Of a stretch of DNA of 64,000 bases, positions 1 through 9,239 are shown piece after piece. The translations under genes and the position numbers were made by a program. The stretch comes from Cladorhizidae sp. MBARI D1340-BT2 (taxonomy: Eukaryota > Porifera > Demospongiae > Poecilosclerida > Cladorhizidae). Where the stretch lies: contig JAQNBH010000013.1 of NCBI GenBank assembly GCA_028752905.1, forward strand, positions 18,564,898-18,628,897, given 5' to 3'. The first letter of the stretch is position 1; each line of letters starts with the position of its first letter. The notes beneath the pieces were generated by a model. It was not told the origin of the DNA and did not search any database. It was given only the letters and a program-made list of their open reading frames with translations.

Positions 1-1
1 T

Positions 2-1180
2 AATAGCAAGAAGAGCAAGGTCATGGTAGTAGGGAAGAAGGAATCAGAAGTGCATTGGAGGATTGGTGAGGAGATATTGGAAGAGGTCAAAGAATTCAAG
101 TACTTATGAATATGGTTTGATAGGAAGCTAAGGGGTAATGTTCAGTTAGAGAAGATGGCAAAGAAGGCAGAAGAGTGGGTTGGAAAGGTAATATGGATGA
201 GTAGAGTGAATGGGCAGGTGGAAGTAGACAGAGGAAGAATGGTGTGGGAGCTTCTAGCGAGACCCAGTATGGAGCATGCAGCCGAAGTGTGGTGGACAGG
301 AGGACGGAATGCTCGCAAGAAGTTGGAGTCAGCACAGATGAGAGTGGGTATGAGACTGTTGGGGGCAAGTGATACAGTAGCAGGAGTGGCAATACGGGGA
401 GATATGGGGTGGAGGAAGCTAGAGGAGAGGAGGGAAGAGATGAAGGTTTTGTTTGGCAAGAGATTAGAGGTGTTGGAACAGAGCAGATTGGTTAAAGTTG
501 TTGTAAATAAACTACGAGAGGATGGAGGATTTGGATGGTGGGAAGAATATGAGATCTTGAGGAGAAAGTACAAGATAAACAACAAGGTTGGGTCAGTGCG
601 CAAGTGGAAGGGGAAAGTGAAGGTGAGGAATGAGAAGGACTGGGAGGAGGAAGTAGACGGGAAAAGTACGCTGAATTATTATAAATCGGCAAAGAATGGT
701 GCAGGGGTGGAGAGGTATGTGAGGTCCATGCATGGTCAGGAAGGTGTGCGGCTGCAATTTAGACTGAGGACTGCATCAGCTGGGTTGTTAGAGGATAAGA
801 AGAGATGTGGGATAGTTAGGGATGAGAGGTGTATGTGTGATAGTGGAGCAGGGGAGGATGTGGAACATTTCTTGGTGACATGCGGGGAATTTGAGAGGGA
901 TCGGCTGGTTCTGATAGATGAGGTACGCAGAATTGCAGGGGCAAGACAGTGGCTGGATGAAATAAGAAGAGTGAGTAAGGATGGAAAGGTGGCATTGCTT
1001 TTGGGGAAAGATGTGGACGGAGTAAGTGATGCAGTGATGGAGGAGGTGGGTGAGTGTGTTATGTATTGGGTAGGGAAGTGGTGGCAGAGGAGAAAGGAAT
1101 TGTTGTATGGTCAGCTGAGGAATGATCTTTGGTCCACTCCTGTCCCCCCCTTCCTGAGCAGCAGGACACTCGTAACTTAA
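2..1180 (+). pseudogene. LINE (non-LTR retrotransposon) reverse transcriptase, C-terminal fragment
   Basis: The frame open from base 2 reads into the window, meets a TGA at 107-109, and then stays open from the ATG at 155 to the TAA at 1178-1180. Residues before the stop resemble the end of a LINE reverse transcriptase: a lysine/serine-rich SKVMVVG stretch followed by EFKYL, where the family usually has FKYLG. The rest is the basic, tryptophan-rich tail with a cysteine-histidine motif (CMC ... EHFLVTC, about residues 227-244 from the 155 start) typical of LINE C-termini. No endonuclease or catalytic YADD is in the window. The glycine normally following FKYL is replaced by the stop, consistent with a single GGA to TGA change. 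Clade not assigned; no poly-A tail or target duplication was seen. Confidence 0.72.
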
Positions 1181-1551
1181 TATTGTGGATAATTTTATTC
1201 TGTTGACTTCTTTTTTAAATATAGATTGTTATTAGGTTAGTTACTAAATAGTTTCACACTGTGCATATATGTGATGGCCTTAACAGGCTCAGCAATAGCA
1301 ACATTAAATCATCGAGGGTTCAAAAATATCCAATAAAGGTTAAACAAATTACTACATTCTTGCCTTACTTGCCTACTGAATATAAAGGCTATAGATGTTG
1401 GATAACTAAAGGGAAAAATATTGCACGTTCCGAATTGAGGAGCTTTTTCACCTGTGAATAAGATGTCCGGTCGTCTAACCTTGGGGAGGATTGTGCTTTC
1501 TCGGGTTCTGGACGATGATTTTTTGGACCCTCTGAGGGCAAAAGCAGTGGC
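1181..1551. other. unique DNA between LINE fragment and LTR element
   Basis: No recognised gene. A CpG-rich stretch begins near 1450 with an ATG at 1463 that stays open into the LTR insertion. With the LTR element and one target duplication removed, this reading frame continues only to a TAG at 7535-7537 (about 41 codons). It might be part of a host 5' exon, but nothing identifies it. Confidence 0.3.
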
Positions 1552-1556
1552 CAGAC
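1552..1556. repeat. target-site duplication, left copy (CAGAC)
   Basis: Five bases immediately before the 5' LTR, repeated exactly at 7501-7505 after the 3' LTR. Five base pairs is usual for gypsy-class integration. Confidence 0.88.
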
Positions 1557-2169
1557 TGTCAGGGAAAGAACACTCACCTTCATTCCCTGACATAATACCA
1601 CCAACACCCCCTAGCCAGGCACCACAACCCACAGTTAATGCATCACTACTACCACAAGCATTGGTACACCCAAGAGACTAAGATTAACTAAAAGGTAACA
1701 GCCACAGTGAATACCACAAGTATTGGAGACACCCAAGACTAAAAGTGAACAGCCACAATGAATACCACAAGAACACCCAAGACCAAGATTACAGATAGAA
1801 TGAACTATAGTATTGGATTGGCTATCATTATCATGTGACTGAATGTATGTATATAAGGAGAGTAGAGAGAGAGAGAGAGAGAGAAGTTAGACTATACTCT
1901 GTATGTGTCTTTGGCATTGACTTGTATTTAATCAAATACTTATCTACCCAAGTGAAGGGTAGGGAGCCAAAGGGGCAAGACCGTAAAGGGCCTAGAGAGA
2001 GAGGCGGAGGTACGGCTTGTCCAGTTAGGTCTAGGAGGGGTGATTGGTGGTGTAGCCAGTACCCTGAGCTACTAGGCGTCGCGGTGGAAATTACCAGAAG
2101 TAGTCTCTGCTCGGACCAGTGTTATTCGTTGAGGCAGGAAGGCCTCAGGAGAGGGTAATTTCCCCGACA
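1557..2169 (+). repeat. 5' LTR (613 bp)
   Basis: Begins TGTCAGGGAAAG and ends TTTCCCCGACA, with imperfect inverted ends. It matches 6889-7500 except for four substitutions and one missing G. It contains a TATATAAGG box near 1850 followed by a GA microsatellite. Short ORFs inside it are not genes. Confidence 0.95.
1850..1856 (+). promoter_or_regulatory. LTR TATA box
   Basis: TATATAA followed by GGAGAG and a (GA)n run, about 290 bp into the 5' LTR. The same motif is at 7181-7187 in the 3' LTR. The position fits the U3/R boundary promoter; the transcription start is inferred. Confidence 0.5.
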
Positions 2170-2170
2170 T

Positions 2171-2188
2171 TGGTGGCAGCGGTGGGAT
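2171..2188 (+). promoter_or_regulatory. primer-binding site, tRNA-Leu type
   Basis: TGGTGGCAGCGGTGGGAT lies one base after the 5' LTR. It starts with TGG, the complement of the CCA end. Its reverse complement ends in CCGCTGCCACCA, which matches the 3' end of animal tRNA-Leu (AAG/TAG isoacceptors) as I recall it. Confidence 0.75.
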
Positions 2189-2392
2189 CTCAGCATTGGA
2201 GATCCCGGACCAGCCTTAGCTAGAGCAGAGGAGTTGCTAGCTAGCTAAGGGAAACAGCCTGGGCTAGGCCCTGAGGCTTGAAAACCAAACCCTAACCAGA
2301 TAGGAAGAGAGAGAAAGAATTTTGAATTTTAATTTTTCTCAGAATAGTTTATTATTTGATTGATTGATCGTTTGCTTGATTGCTGTCAGTAA

Positions 2393-5008
2393 TTGGACAT
2401 GGCAACGGGACAAGCACGGCCAGCAGGACACGACCGACAGCTTCGGAGCGGAGTCTCTTCCTTCGTCACATCGACGCCATACAGGACACCAGCCCCGTCG
2501 ACCCCTGGTGGATACTTCTCGTCGAGGTCTCAGTTACCGGAGGTAGGGGACGAACCTGCTCTTATCATGAATCCACTGTCCCAAGAGGTGGACGAGGAGG
2601 GAGACCCTCGAGCAAACCCCCACACAACCCTGACTGGAGACTTGTTGCAGGTGATGGAGCGAATGGAGGAGCGACGAGCTACCCGACAAGAACAGCAGCA
2701 GGAACGGTGGATGCAGTTGCTCGCAACTGCCCAACAAACAGCACCCCCACCAGCTCCCCCTGCAATAGCCCCTGGATTCACCACCCCCAGACTCACCGTC
2801 CATAAGTTTGTGGAAGGAACGGATGACATGAGGGCATACCTCGACACATTTGAAGCAACGGCCGGAGCAGGAGGTTGGCCACAGCACCAGTGGGCCATCA
2901 TCCTTAGAGGCTCTCTATCAGGCGCAGGGCTGACTGCAGTAGCCGCACTCCCAGGGCGAGACCAGAACGATTACCAGACAGTGAAGACCGAGCTACTTCG
3001 CGAGTATAGGGTCACTACGGAGGCATACAGAAGGAAGGTGTTTGACACACCTTTTGACACCTCCAACCCCGGAGCATGGTGTGCCCACCACCGACAATCA
3101 TTTCATCAGTGGTTGGATGCCTCCCCTCACTCGCATGAGGACACCATGCTAATGGAAACCACCCTCTCTCGTCTACCAAAGTGGCTGGAGGCCAGAATGC
3201 GGAATCTTGAACTCCACACGTATGACGAGCTGGTAGAGACACTCGGTCGGCACCTTAACAACCAACCGAGAAGGGAGGACGACCACCGAGGAGCTGCAAG
3301 GACCCAAAACCCCAACAGGCAAATCAGATCCGACCCCCCCAGGAATGAGACCCCCAGGGGGAGAGAAACTCCGGCATACCAGAGGCGACCTCAACCGAGA
3401 GGAGGGTATCCAGCCGAGAGACCCAAAAACACCAACTCAACACCTCTCGCTGAGGTCCGCTGCTTCAAGTGTAACCAGTTGGGCCACTTCCGAAGAGACT
3501 GTGGGGTAAAAGCTGAAAGAGCCCAGCTGTGCAAAGGAGAACCGGAACCCCCCTCACCAAACAAGTGGATCAGGGAGGCTCGCATTAACGACCGTCGAGC
3601 GACAGTGTGGCTGGACACGGGCTGCACGAGATCGTTGGTCCACCCTCGGGTGGTCCAACCGAACCAAAGGCTGGGGTGGAAAATACCATACCACACCGCC
3701 AGCACAAATGTGGTCCGTTTCCCAGCAGCCAGGATTACCCTGGATATTGGAGGAAAAGCCACTGAACTGATAGTGGGGATATCACCCCATCTGCAAACTG
3801 ATATGCTCGTGGGACAAGATGTCCCCGAGCTGGAGCAACTATTGAGCGACAAGATGGTCTCGAGGGCCCCGACAACCCTGGGAGACATGAGTCCAGAACA
3901 AGTATATGTGACCACTAGGGCACAGGCAGCCAAACTGGCCCTCGACGATCAAGAGGACCAAGAGCAACAGGAAGAAGCGGGAGTAAGACTCTCGTCTCCC
4001 GAAGACCCCCCCACCCCGAGCCTAAAGAGCATCCCATTTCCCCCAGAGGACTCGCCACTTCCACCAGAGTCCCGGGAGGAAGACGATGAGTTTCCCTTTC
4101 ACTTCCAGGAGGAAGTGTTTTTGACCCCAAGACAGAGGAAGCCAAGGGAAAAACCGACCACACCATGGTGGCCAGAAAGAGTGAGCCCCGAGGACTTAAG
4201 AAAATCCCAACTCACTGACCCCACACTCAAACCAGCTCGGGAGGACGCCGATGGAGCAGCTAAGAAGCACCATTGGGAGGAGGGACTCCTCGTACATCGA
4301 CCACTGGAGCAAGGAGGACCAACCCTCATCACCGTGCCCGAACCCAACCGACAGGAGGTTTTGGCATTGGCTCACAGCTCCCCCATTGCAGGACATTTCG
4401 GCCAGGAGCGCACAATGGCAACCATCCGTCGCTCTCTCGACTGGCCGGGCCTTCATAAGGATGTGAGTGAGTTCATTGGTGTATGTCCTCAGTGCCAAAG
4501 GGCAAAGCCAGTCACACCCCGGTACGCACCCTTGCACCCCCTCCCCGTAATAGGTAAACCATTCCAGCGGTTAGCCATGGATATTTTCGGGCTTTTGTGT
4601 AGGACAAGGAGGGGGAATAAGTACGTACTGGTGGTGATGGACTACGCTACCAAGTGGCCTGAGGCATACCCCATCCCCAATACCACCTCAGAAACAATAA
4701 TTGAGTGTCTCTTGGATTTGACGGTGAGAATAGGTACCCCAGAGGAGATACTCTCCGATAACGGGTCGAACTTTATTTCAAGAACAATGTCACAATTTTG
4801 CACCATGACGGGCATAAGGCAGATAAGAACCTCCCCATACCACCCTCAGACGGATGGTATGGTGGAGAGGTTTAATGGGACTCTCAAATACCTCCTTAGG
4901 AAATTAGGGGAGAAGCGTACATGTGAGAAGGAGTGGGACCACTACCTACCGTTTGTACTCTGGTCATATAGAGCAACCAAACACAGGAGTACTGGGTTTT
5001 CCCCATGA
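2393..5008 (+). CDS. gag-protease-integrase polyprotein (871 aa, N-terminal part of gag-pol)
   Basis: One open frame encodes capsid, protease and most of integrase. Gag (about 1-350) has a Gln/Arg-rich coil and a proline-rich segment. A CCHC zinc knuckle, CFKCNQLGHFRRDC, is at 357-370. The aspartic protease active site is LDTGCT with D408. Integrase follows directly, with a zinc-binding H661, H668, C698, C701 and the catalytic triad D730, D789, E825 (35 residues between the last two, as expected). The frame ends at a TGA at 5006-5008 within the integrase tail, where a single-base shift in a TTTTCCCC run moves the coding sequence to another frame. The start is the first ATG of the open frame, about 220 bp after the primer site. 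No RT motif occurs in this ORF, so integrase really precedes RT. Confidence 0.9.
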   Translation: MDMATGQARPAGHDRQLRSGVSSFVTSTPYRTPAPSTPGGYFSSRSQLPEVGDEPALIMNPLSQEVDEEGDPRANPHTTLTGDLLQVMERMEERRATRQEQQQERWMQLLATAQQTAPPPAPPAIAPGFTTPRLTVHKFVEGTDDMRAYLDTFEATAGAGGWPQHQWAIILRGSLSGAGLTAVAALPGRDQNDYQTVKTELLREYRVTTEAYRRKVFDTPFDTSNPGAWCAHHRQSFHQWLDASPHSHEDTMLMETTLSRLPKWLEARMRNLELHTYDELVETLGRHLNNQPRREDDHRGAARTQNPNRQIRSDPPRNETPRGRETPAYQRRPQPRGGYPAERPKNTNSTPLAEVRCFKCNQLGHFRRDCGVKAERAQLCKGEPEPPSPNKWIREARINDRRATVWLDTGCTRSLVHPRVVQPNQRLGWKIPYHTASTNVVRFPAARITLDIGGKATELIVGISPHLQTDMLVGQDVPELEQLLSDKMVSRAPTTLGDMSPEQVYVTTRAQAAKLALDDQEDQEQQEEAGVRLSSPEDPPTPSLKSIPFPPEDSPLPPESREEDDEFPFHFQEEVFLTPRQRKPREKPTTPWWPERVSPEDLRKSQLTDPTLKPAREDADGAAKKHHWEEGLLVHRPLEQGGPTLITVPEPNRQEVLALAHSSPIAGHFGQERTMATIRRSLDWPGLHKDVSEFIGVCPQCQRAKPVTPRYAPLHPLPVIGKPFQRLAMDIFGLLCRTRRGNKYVLVVMDYATKWPEAYPIPNTTSETIIECLLDLTVRIGTPEEILSDNGSNFISRTMSQFCTMTGIRQIRTSPYHPQTDGMVERFNGTLKYLLRKLGEKRTCEKEWDHYLPFVLWSYRATKHRSTGFSP

Positions 5009-5448
5009 GCTAGTGTATGGAACACCCATGAACACGCCCATAGAGCAGCTAGCCAGCCTGTGGAGGGGGGGGGAAGCCAGACCAGGAGGTAGAGGTGGTG
5101 GAGTACCTGAGAACTCTCAGGGAAAAGTTGAATTTAGTAAGGGATCTAGCGTCTCACAGTGAGGAGGAGGCAAAGGTAGCCCAGAAAAGACAGCATGACA
5201 GAAAAGCTGTGAGTAGGCATTTCGAGGTGGGAGACCAAGTGCTGGTCTTTAGGCCCCGAAAACAAAACAAGTTGATGAATGAGTGGCAGGGGCCAATGAC
5301 TGTGAGTAAAGTAATAACAGATGTCACTTATGAGATCAACACAGGTCAGGGTTCCCGGAGCAGCCGAGTCTACCACGTGAACGGGATGAAGGCGTGGCAC
5401 TCCCCCGGTTCAGCCGCGATGGTAGCCTCGGACTGTCCCACGACCTGA
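5009..5448 (+). pseudogene. integrase C-terminal domain, frameshifted
   Basis: Coding continues after the 5008 stop in a second frame (the HELVYGTPMNTPIEQL segment), then shifts again at a nine-G run (5065-5073) into the frame starting MVEYLRTLREKL at 5095. This last part carries the integrase C-terminal module: a basic helix, then VGDQVLVF and WQGPMTV, resembling the GPY/F module of gypsy integrases. It ends at a TGA at 5446-5448, directly continuous in frame with the RT region. Both shifts sit in or next to homopolymer runs, so assembly error is a real alternative to genuine decay. Confidence 0.8.
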
Positions 5449-6654
5449 GACTCTGACCCAGACGAAGAGGACACACCAACCAATCTCAACACAACCCAGA
5501 CCGAGGAACTGGGACGACTCACTCAGGAGTTCACCAACCTCTTCAGCACACGACCAGGACGAACGGAAGTGGTGGAACACACAATCGACACTGGGGATGC
5601 CACCCCCATCCGACTACCAGCCTACAGGCTCGCCCACACCACCCATGAGTTCCTCAGGAAGGAAATCCACGATCTCTTGCAACAAGGCTTAATTGTACAC
5701 TCAAAGAGCCCCTGGGCAGCCCCGGTGGTGATCGTACCGAAGGCCGACGGAGGGAAACGGCTCTGTGTAGATTATCGGAAGTTAAACTTAATCACACAGG
5801 CTGACCCTTACCCCATCCCACGTATCGAGGAGCTGATCGATCGAGTAGGAGGGGCCAAGTGGATCTCCACAATGGACCTAACCAAAGGGTATTGGCAAGT
5901 ACCCATGGAGAAGGCAAGCCAACCCAAGACTGCCTTCGTCACTCCATGGGGAAAATACCACTTTACCACCATGCCCTTTGGTTTGGCATCCGCCCCCTCC
6001 ACATTCCAGCGGTTGATGGACAACGTCCTGGCCGATACCACCGAATACGCCGCCCCGTACCTGGATGACATCATTATTTTTAGCCACACATGGGAAGAAC
6101 ACGTGAACCACCTAGCAGAGGTATTCACCAGGCTACAGAGAGCAGGCTTGACGGTGAACGAAAAGAAATGCCAGTTCGGCAGAAATCAGTGCACCTACTT
6201 GGGACACGAGGTGGGGTACGGCAAGATACACCCAGTAGCAGCAAAGGTCGCGGCCATACGGACCTACAGCCAGCCCAAGACAAAGAAGGACATCCGGGCC
6301 TTCTTGGGAGTCTGCGGCTACTACCGAAAATTCATCCCTAACTTCTCATCCATAGCCACCCCACTCTCAACAGCGACTCGCAAGGAAGAACCAAACCACA
6401 TCAAGTGGACAGCAGAGAAACAAGTAGCCTTCACCACCCTGAAGGACAGGCTCACACACTACCCAGTCCTCCGAACACCTCACTGGAATCGAAAGTTCTA
6501 TCTACAGACGGACGCTTCCAGTTCGGGGATTGGGTATGTCCTGTCCCAGATGGACGACGATGGCGAGGATCATCCCCTCGCGTACGGATCTCGCAAGCTA
6601 CTGCCTCGAGAGAGACAAGATACTCGGCAATCGAGAGGGAGGCATTGGCCATAA
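5449..6654 (+). CDS. reverse transcriptase and N-terminal RNase H
   Basis: Frame-1 coding region open from just after the TGA at 5446; the first ATG is at 5569. Counted from that ATG, the RT has WAAPVVIVPKADG, the first catalytic aspartate D103 in STMDLTKGYWQ, and the YLDD box with D166 and D167. These and the FLGVCGYYRKFI thumb motif are Ty3/gypsy-type. RNase H begins with the first catalytic aspartate at D315 in QTDASSSG, followed by PLAYGSRKLLPRER. The frame is lost near 6625, and the rest of RNase H continues in another frame. The protein would be made as part of the gag-pol polyprotein. Its position downstream of integrase is the notable point. Confidence 0.9.
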   Translation, partial: DSDPDEEDTPTNLNTTQTEELGRLTQEFTNLFSTRPGRTEVVEHTIDTGDATPIRLPAYRLAHTTHEFLRKEIHDLLQQGLIVHSKSPWAAPVVIVPKADGGKRLCVDYRKLNLITQADPYPIPRIEELIDRVGGAKWISTMDLTKGYWQVPMEKASQPKTAFVTPWGKYHFTTMPFGLASAPSTFQRLMDNVLADTTEYAAPYLDDIIIFSHTWEEHVNHLAEVFTRLQRAGLTVNEKKCQFGRNQCTYLGHEVGYGKIHPVAAKVAAIRTYSQPKTKKDIRAFLGVCGYYRKFIPNFSSIATPLSTATRKEEPNHIKWTAEKQVAFTTLKDRLTHYPVLRTPHWNRKFYLQTDASSSGIGYVLSQMDDDGEDHPLAYGSRKLLPRERQDTRQSRGRHWP

Positions 6655-6888
6655 TTGAGGGAGTGAAGCATTTTCGGACCTACCTCCAGCGTGTGGCCTT
6701 TGAGATCCAGACGGACCACAACCCCTTGACTTATATGGACAGAATGCGGGATAGCCATGGACGAATAGCCAGATGGCGAATGTATCTCCAGCAATACGAT
6801 TATATCATCACCTATCGATCGGGGGCCAAAAACGGCAACGCGGATGGCCTGAGCCGAGAGTACGACTCACGGCTAGAGGAGGGGGAAA
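6629..6888 (+). pseudogene. RNase H C-terminal half, shifted frame
   Basis: From about 6629 the frame reading YSAIEREALAIIEG continues RNase H: the catalytic glutamate in AIERE, the aspartate in QTDHNPL, and the last aspartate in NADGLSR. This is typical of gypsy RNase H. It is one base out of frame with the upstream RT. The open frame runs on to a stop inside the 3' LTR at 7020-7022. The shift lies in a GA-rich stretch. Confidence 0.85.
6874..6888 (+). promoter_or_regulatory. polypurine tract
   Basis: A purine run AGAGGAGGGGGAAA directly abuts the 3' LTR TGTC. This is the expected plus-strand primer for reverse transcription. Confidence 0.8.
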
Positions 6889-7500
6889 TGTCAGGGAAAG
6901 AACACTCGCCTTCATTCCCTGACATAATACCACCAACACCCCCTAGCCAGGCACCACAACCCACAGTTAATGCATCACTACTACCACAAGCATTGTACAC
7001 CCAAGAGACTAAGATTAACTAAAAGGTAACAGCCACAGTGAATACCACAAGTATTGGAGACACCCAAGACTAAAAGGGAACAGCCACAATGAATACCACA
7101 AGAACACCCAAGACCAAGATTACAGATAGAATGAACTATAGTATTGGATTGGCTATCATTATCATGTGACTGAATGTATGTATATAAGGAGAGTAGAGAG
7201 AGAGAGAGAGAGAGAAGTTAGACTATACTCTGTATGTGTCTTTGGCATTGACTTGTATTTAATCAAATACTTATCTACCCAAGTGAAGGGTAGGGAGCCA
7301 AAGGGGCAAGACCGTAAAGGGCCTAGAGAGAGAGGCGGAGGTACGGCTTGTCCAGTTAGGTCTAGGAGGGGTGATTGGTGGTGTAGCCAGTACCCTGAGC
7401 TCCTAGGCGTCGCGGTGGAAATTACCAGAAGTAGTTTCTGCTCGGACCAGTGTTATTCGTTGAGGCAGGAAGGCCTCAGGAGAGGGTAATTTCCCCGACA
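6889..7500 (+). repeat. 3' LTR (612 bp)
   Basis: Matches the 5' LTR from TGTCAGGG to CCCCGACA with four substitutions and one single-base deletion. It contains the same TATATAAGG and GA run. Confidence 0.95.
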
Positions 7501-7505
7501 CAGAC
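7501..7505. repeat. target-site duplication, right copy (CAGAC)
   Basis: Exact copy of 1552-1556, directly after the 3' LTR. Confidence 0.88.
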
Positions 7506-8630
7506 CAGTGTTGACCCGCTATCGCTCGGAAAAGTAGTTGTGCCCGATTTAAGCCTAGCGCTCTCATTCGAGCTGACGATTTGGAACAAGATGAGAGTGC
7601 TTAGCGATGAAGAAGGCATTGACTGTGAGTTTAGCTAGCTGTGCAGTGAGTAAGCAGCATGAACTGCAGAGGCTGTTTTAGGTTCCTTGTTCGTGGGTAG
7701 TTAAAAAAAAATTCAGTGTAGTATCACAAAGATGGACCTTTTCTTTCAAACATCACAGCATGGTAGACTTCACCCAGTAGTTTCCTTGTGTTTTACTTCA
7801 ATCTGTTATTGTTTGTTGCATTTATTGGATTCTGCAGGTATTTTCTCTCTCTGTTATATTGTGTTCATATATTCTTGTGATGGTCATGTATTGTGCTAGC
7901 ATGCATATTATGTATTCACACTTCTGGAATGTTATAATTCAGATCAAACTATCAAATTGTGGTACACTGTAGACGTAAAGTAATATGTTTTCATTGTTAT
8001 GAAGACACATTCAAAACCCTCGTTCTCTGAGATAGGACACTTAGTTTTGTCTCCTGAAACCTATTTCACATTATAGCCTACGGTTTTACAGTATTCACGG
8101 TACATCTTGTATTTTTCTTTTATCTTGTATAATTATAGTTATAATGACTATGTGATTAAAAAAACACAATATATATATACATGAAGGTTGAATGTAGATG
8201 ATATTTTTACTGGATAAACAAATATCAAAACAAGAATTACCTGGTTTCATGGTATGTTTCTATGGCAACAAACACTAACCACAATGATGGTCAATACAAA
8301 TGCTATCACATGTGGGATGGTTGCTAGGGAGTTTTACGAAGTATTGCTGAGATAGCAAGGCCTTAACATAGGTTGTGTTTATTTAATTTTTTAAATAAAG
8401 TCACCAGTGAAAGGGTTAAAACTTACATGGACTCTGTGTTGCAGCTGTTCACTTTTTAATCAAAGGTCAACTCACTAAACTGCATTGAACTTGTCATGTC
8501 TCGTTTTGAGTTTGAGTGTGTTGTCTCTATTCTCAAGACAAAATGCCGACTTCAAGCCAGAGTTTCCCCCCTTGCACTGTAAGGATTAAGAGTCACAAAT
8601 TTTGCTAAACTCTGGTACAGCACCTTCAGG
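7506..8630. other. gene-poor flanking DNA
   Basis: The first ~130 bp are CpG-rich and continue the interrupted pre-insertion sequence. The remainder is AT-rich with no coding frame or repeat I can name. Confidence 0.4.
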
Positions 8631-8639
8631 GCTTACTGA

Positions 8640-9060
8640 AAGATAGGGATTTGTGAGGGAGATGAAGAAAGGTCCACACTTTCAATGCACAAACGAGGAT
8701 GACTATTTTTTTCTTTGGTGAGTCATGTACATTTTTATCATCTCTTCCACCTTTGCTGAGCCATAATGTGATGGCCTCATTACCACTAAATCTACTATAC
8801 AGTAAATTGTGTACCTTTTTACTTCTTTTCGTTGTCTTTTTCATTGTTGCTATACAGCACCCACTTTGGATGCAGATATCTTCCCCCTTCGTTCCATCAT
8901 CCATTGCTGATTGAGATCAATCTCCATAGTTTCCTCTTCAGTAGTCACCACTTTCATCTTCTAGAAACTAGTTTTTAGCTGCTCCAAATGTTCTGGGGTG
9001 ATGTCTTTAGTAACTTCTTCAGGTGTAATTCAACTATAATCTGCTATAAGCTTTGTGAGT
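8640..9060 (-). pseudogene. possible YqaJ-type nuclease remnant
   Basis: Read on the minus strand, broken frames give EIDLNQQWMMERRGKISAS followed, after stops, by LLYSRFSGNEAI. The W...ER.G.I.AS pattern followed by a FSGN.A segment resembles the start of YqaJ-family exonucleases carried by some invertebrate mobile elements. Stops and shifts interrupt it, so it is not functional. The similarity is short and recalled from the family, so the call is weak; it could be unrelated. Confidence 0.3.
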
Positions 9061-9112
9061 TGCAGCTTGTTACCTATCTAGCTCCTTCATCTGCTCTCTA
9101 TGACTGCCTTAG

Positions 9113-9236
9113 TCTAGCCCTAGTCCTATGGTTAGGGCTAAGTTAGGGCTAGTCCTAGGGTTTAGGGCTAAGGTTAGGGCTAAGTCCTAGGGTTAGGGCT
9201 AGGGCTAGTCCTAGGGTTAGGCCTAGGGTTAGTATT
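9113..9236 (+). repeat. degenerate telomere-like repeats (TTAGGG/CTAGGG variants)
   Basis: About 120 bp of repeated GGTTAGGGCTA and CCTAGGGTTAGGG units. The core TTAGGG is the animal telomere unit, but the array is irregular and internal, so it is an interstitial telomere-like tract rather than an end. Confidence 0.7.
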
Positions 9237-9239
9237 CTT

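Larger units (their letters stand above)
1557..7500 (+). mobile_element. full-length Ty3/gypsy-type LTR retrotransposon, Gmr1-like domain order
   Basis: A 5.9-kb element bounded by direct LTRs (1557-2169 and 6889-7500), both starting TGTC and ending GACA. The 5-bp sequence CAGAC occurs at 1552-1556 and 7501-7505 as a target-site duplication. A tRNA-type primer site follows the 5' LTR and a purine tract precedes the 3' LTR. Internal order is gag with a CCHC knuckle, aspartic protease, integrase, reverse transcriptase, then RNase H. The RT and RNase H motifs are gypsy-type, but integrase lies upstream of RT as in Ty1/copia. This combination is known from the Gmr1 group. The LTRs differ by four substitutions and one single-base indel over ~612 bp, so the insertion is recent. 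Four reading-frame breaks lie in pol. Confidence 0.93.

Noticed and set aside
1835..2158. 107-aa ORF also at 7166-7489
   Set aside because: Lies inside both LTRs; repeated only because LTRs are repeated.
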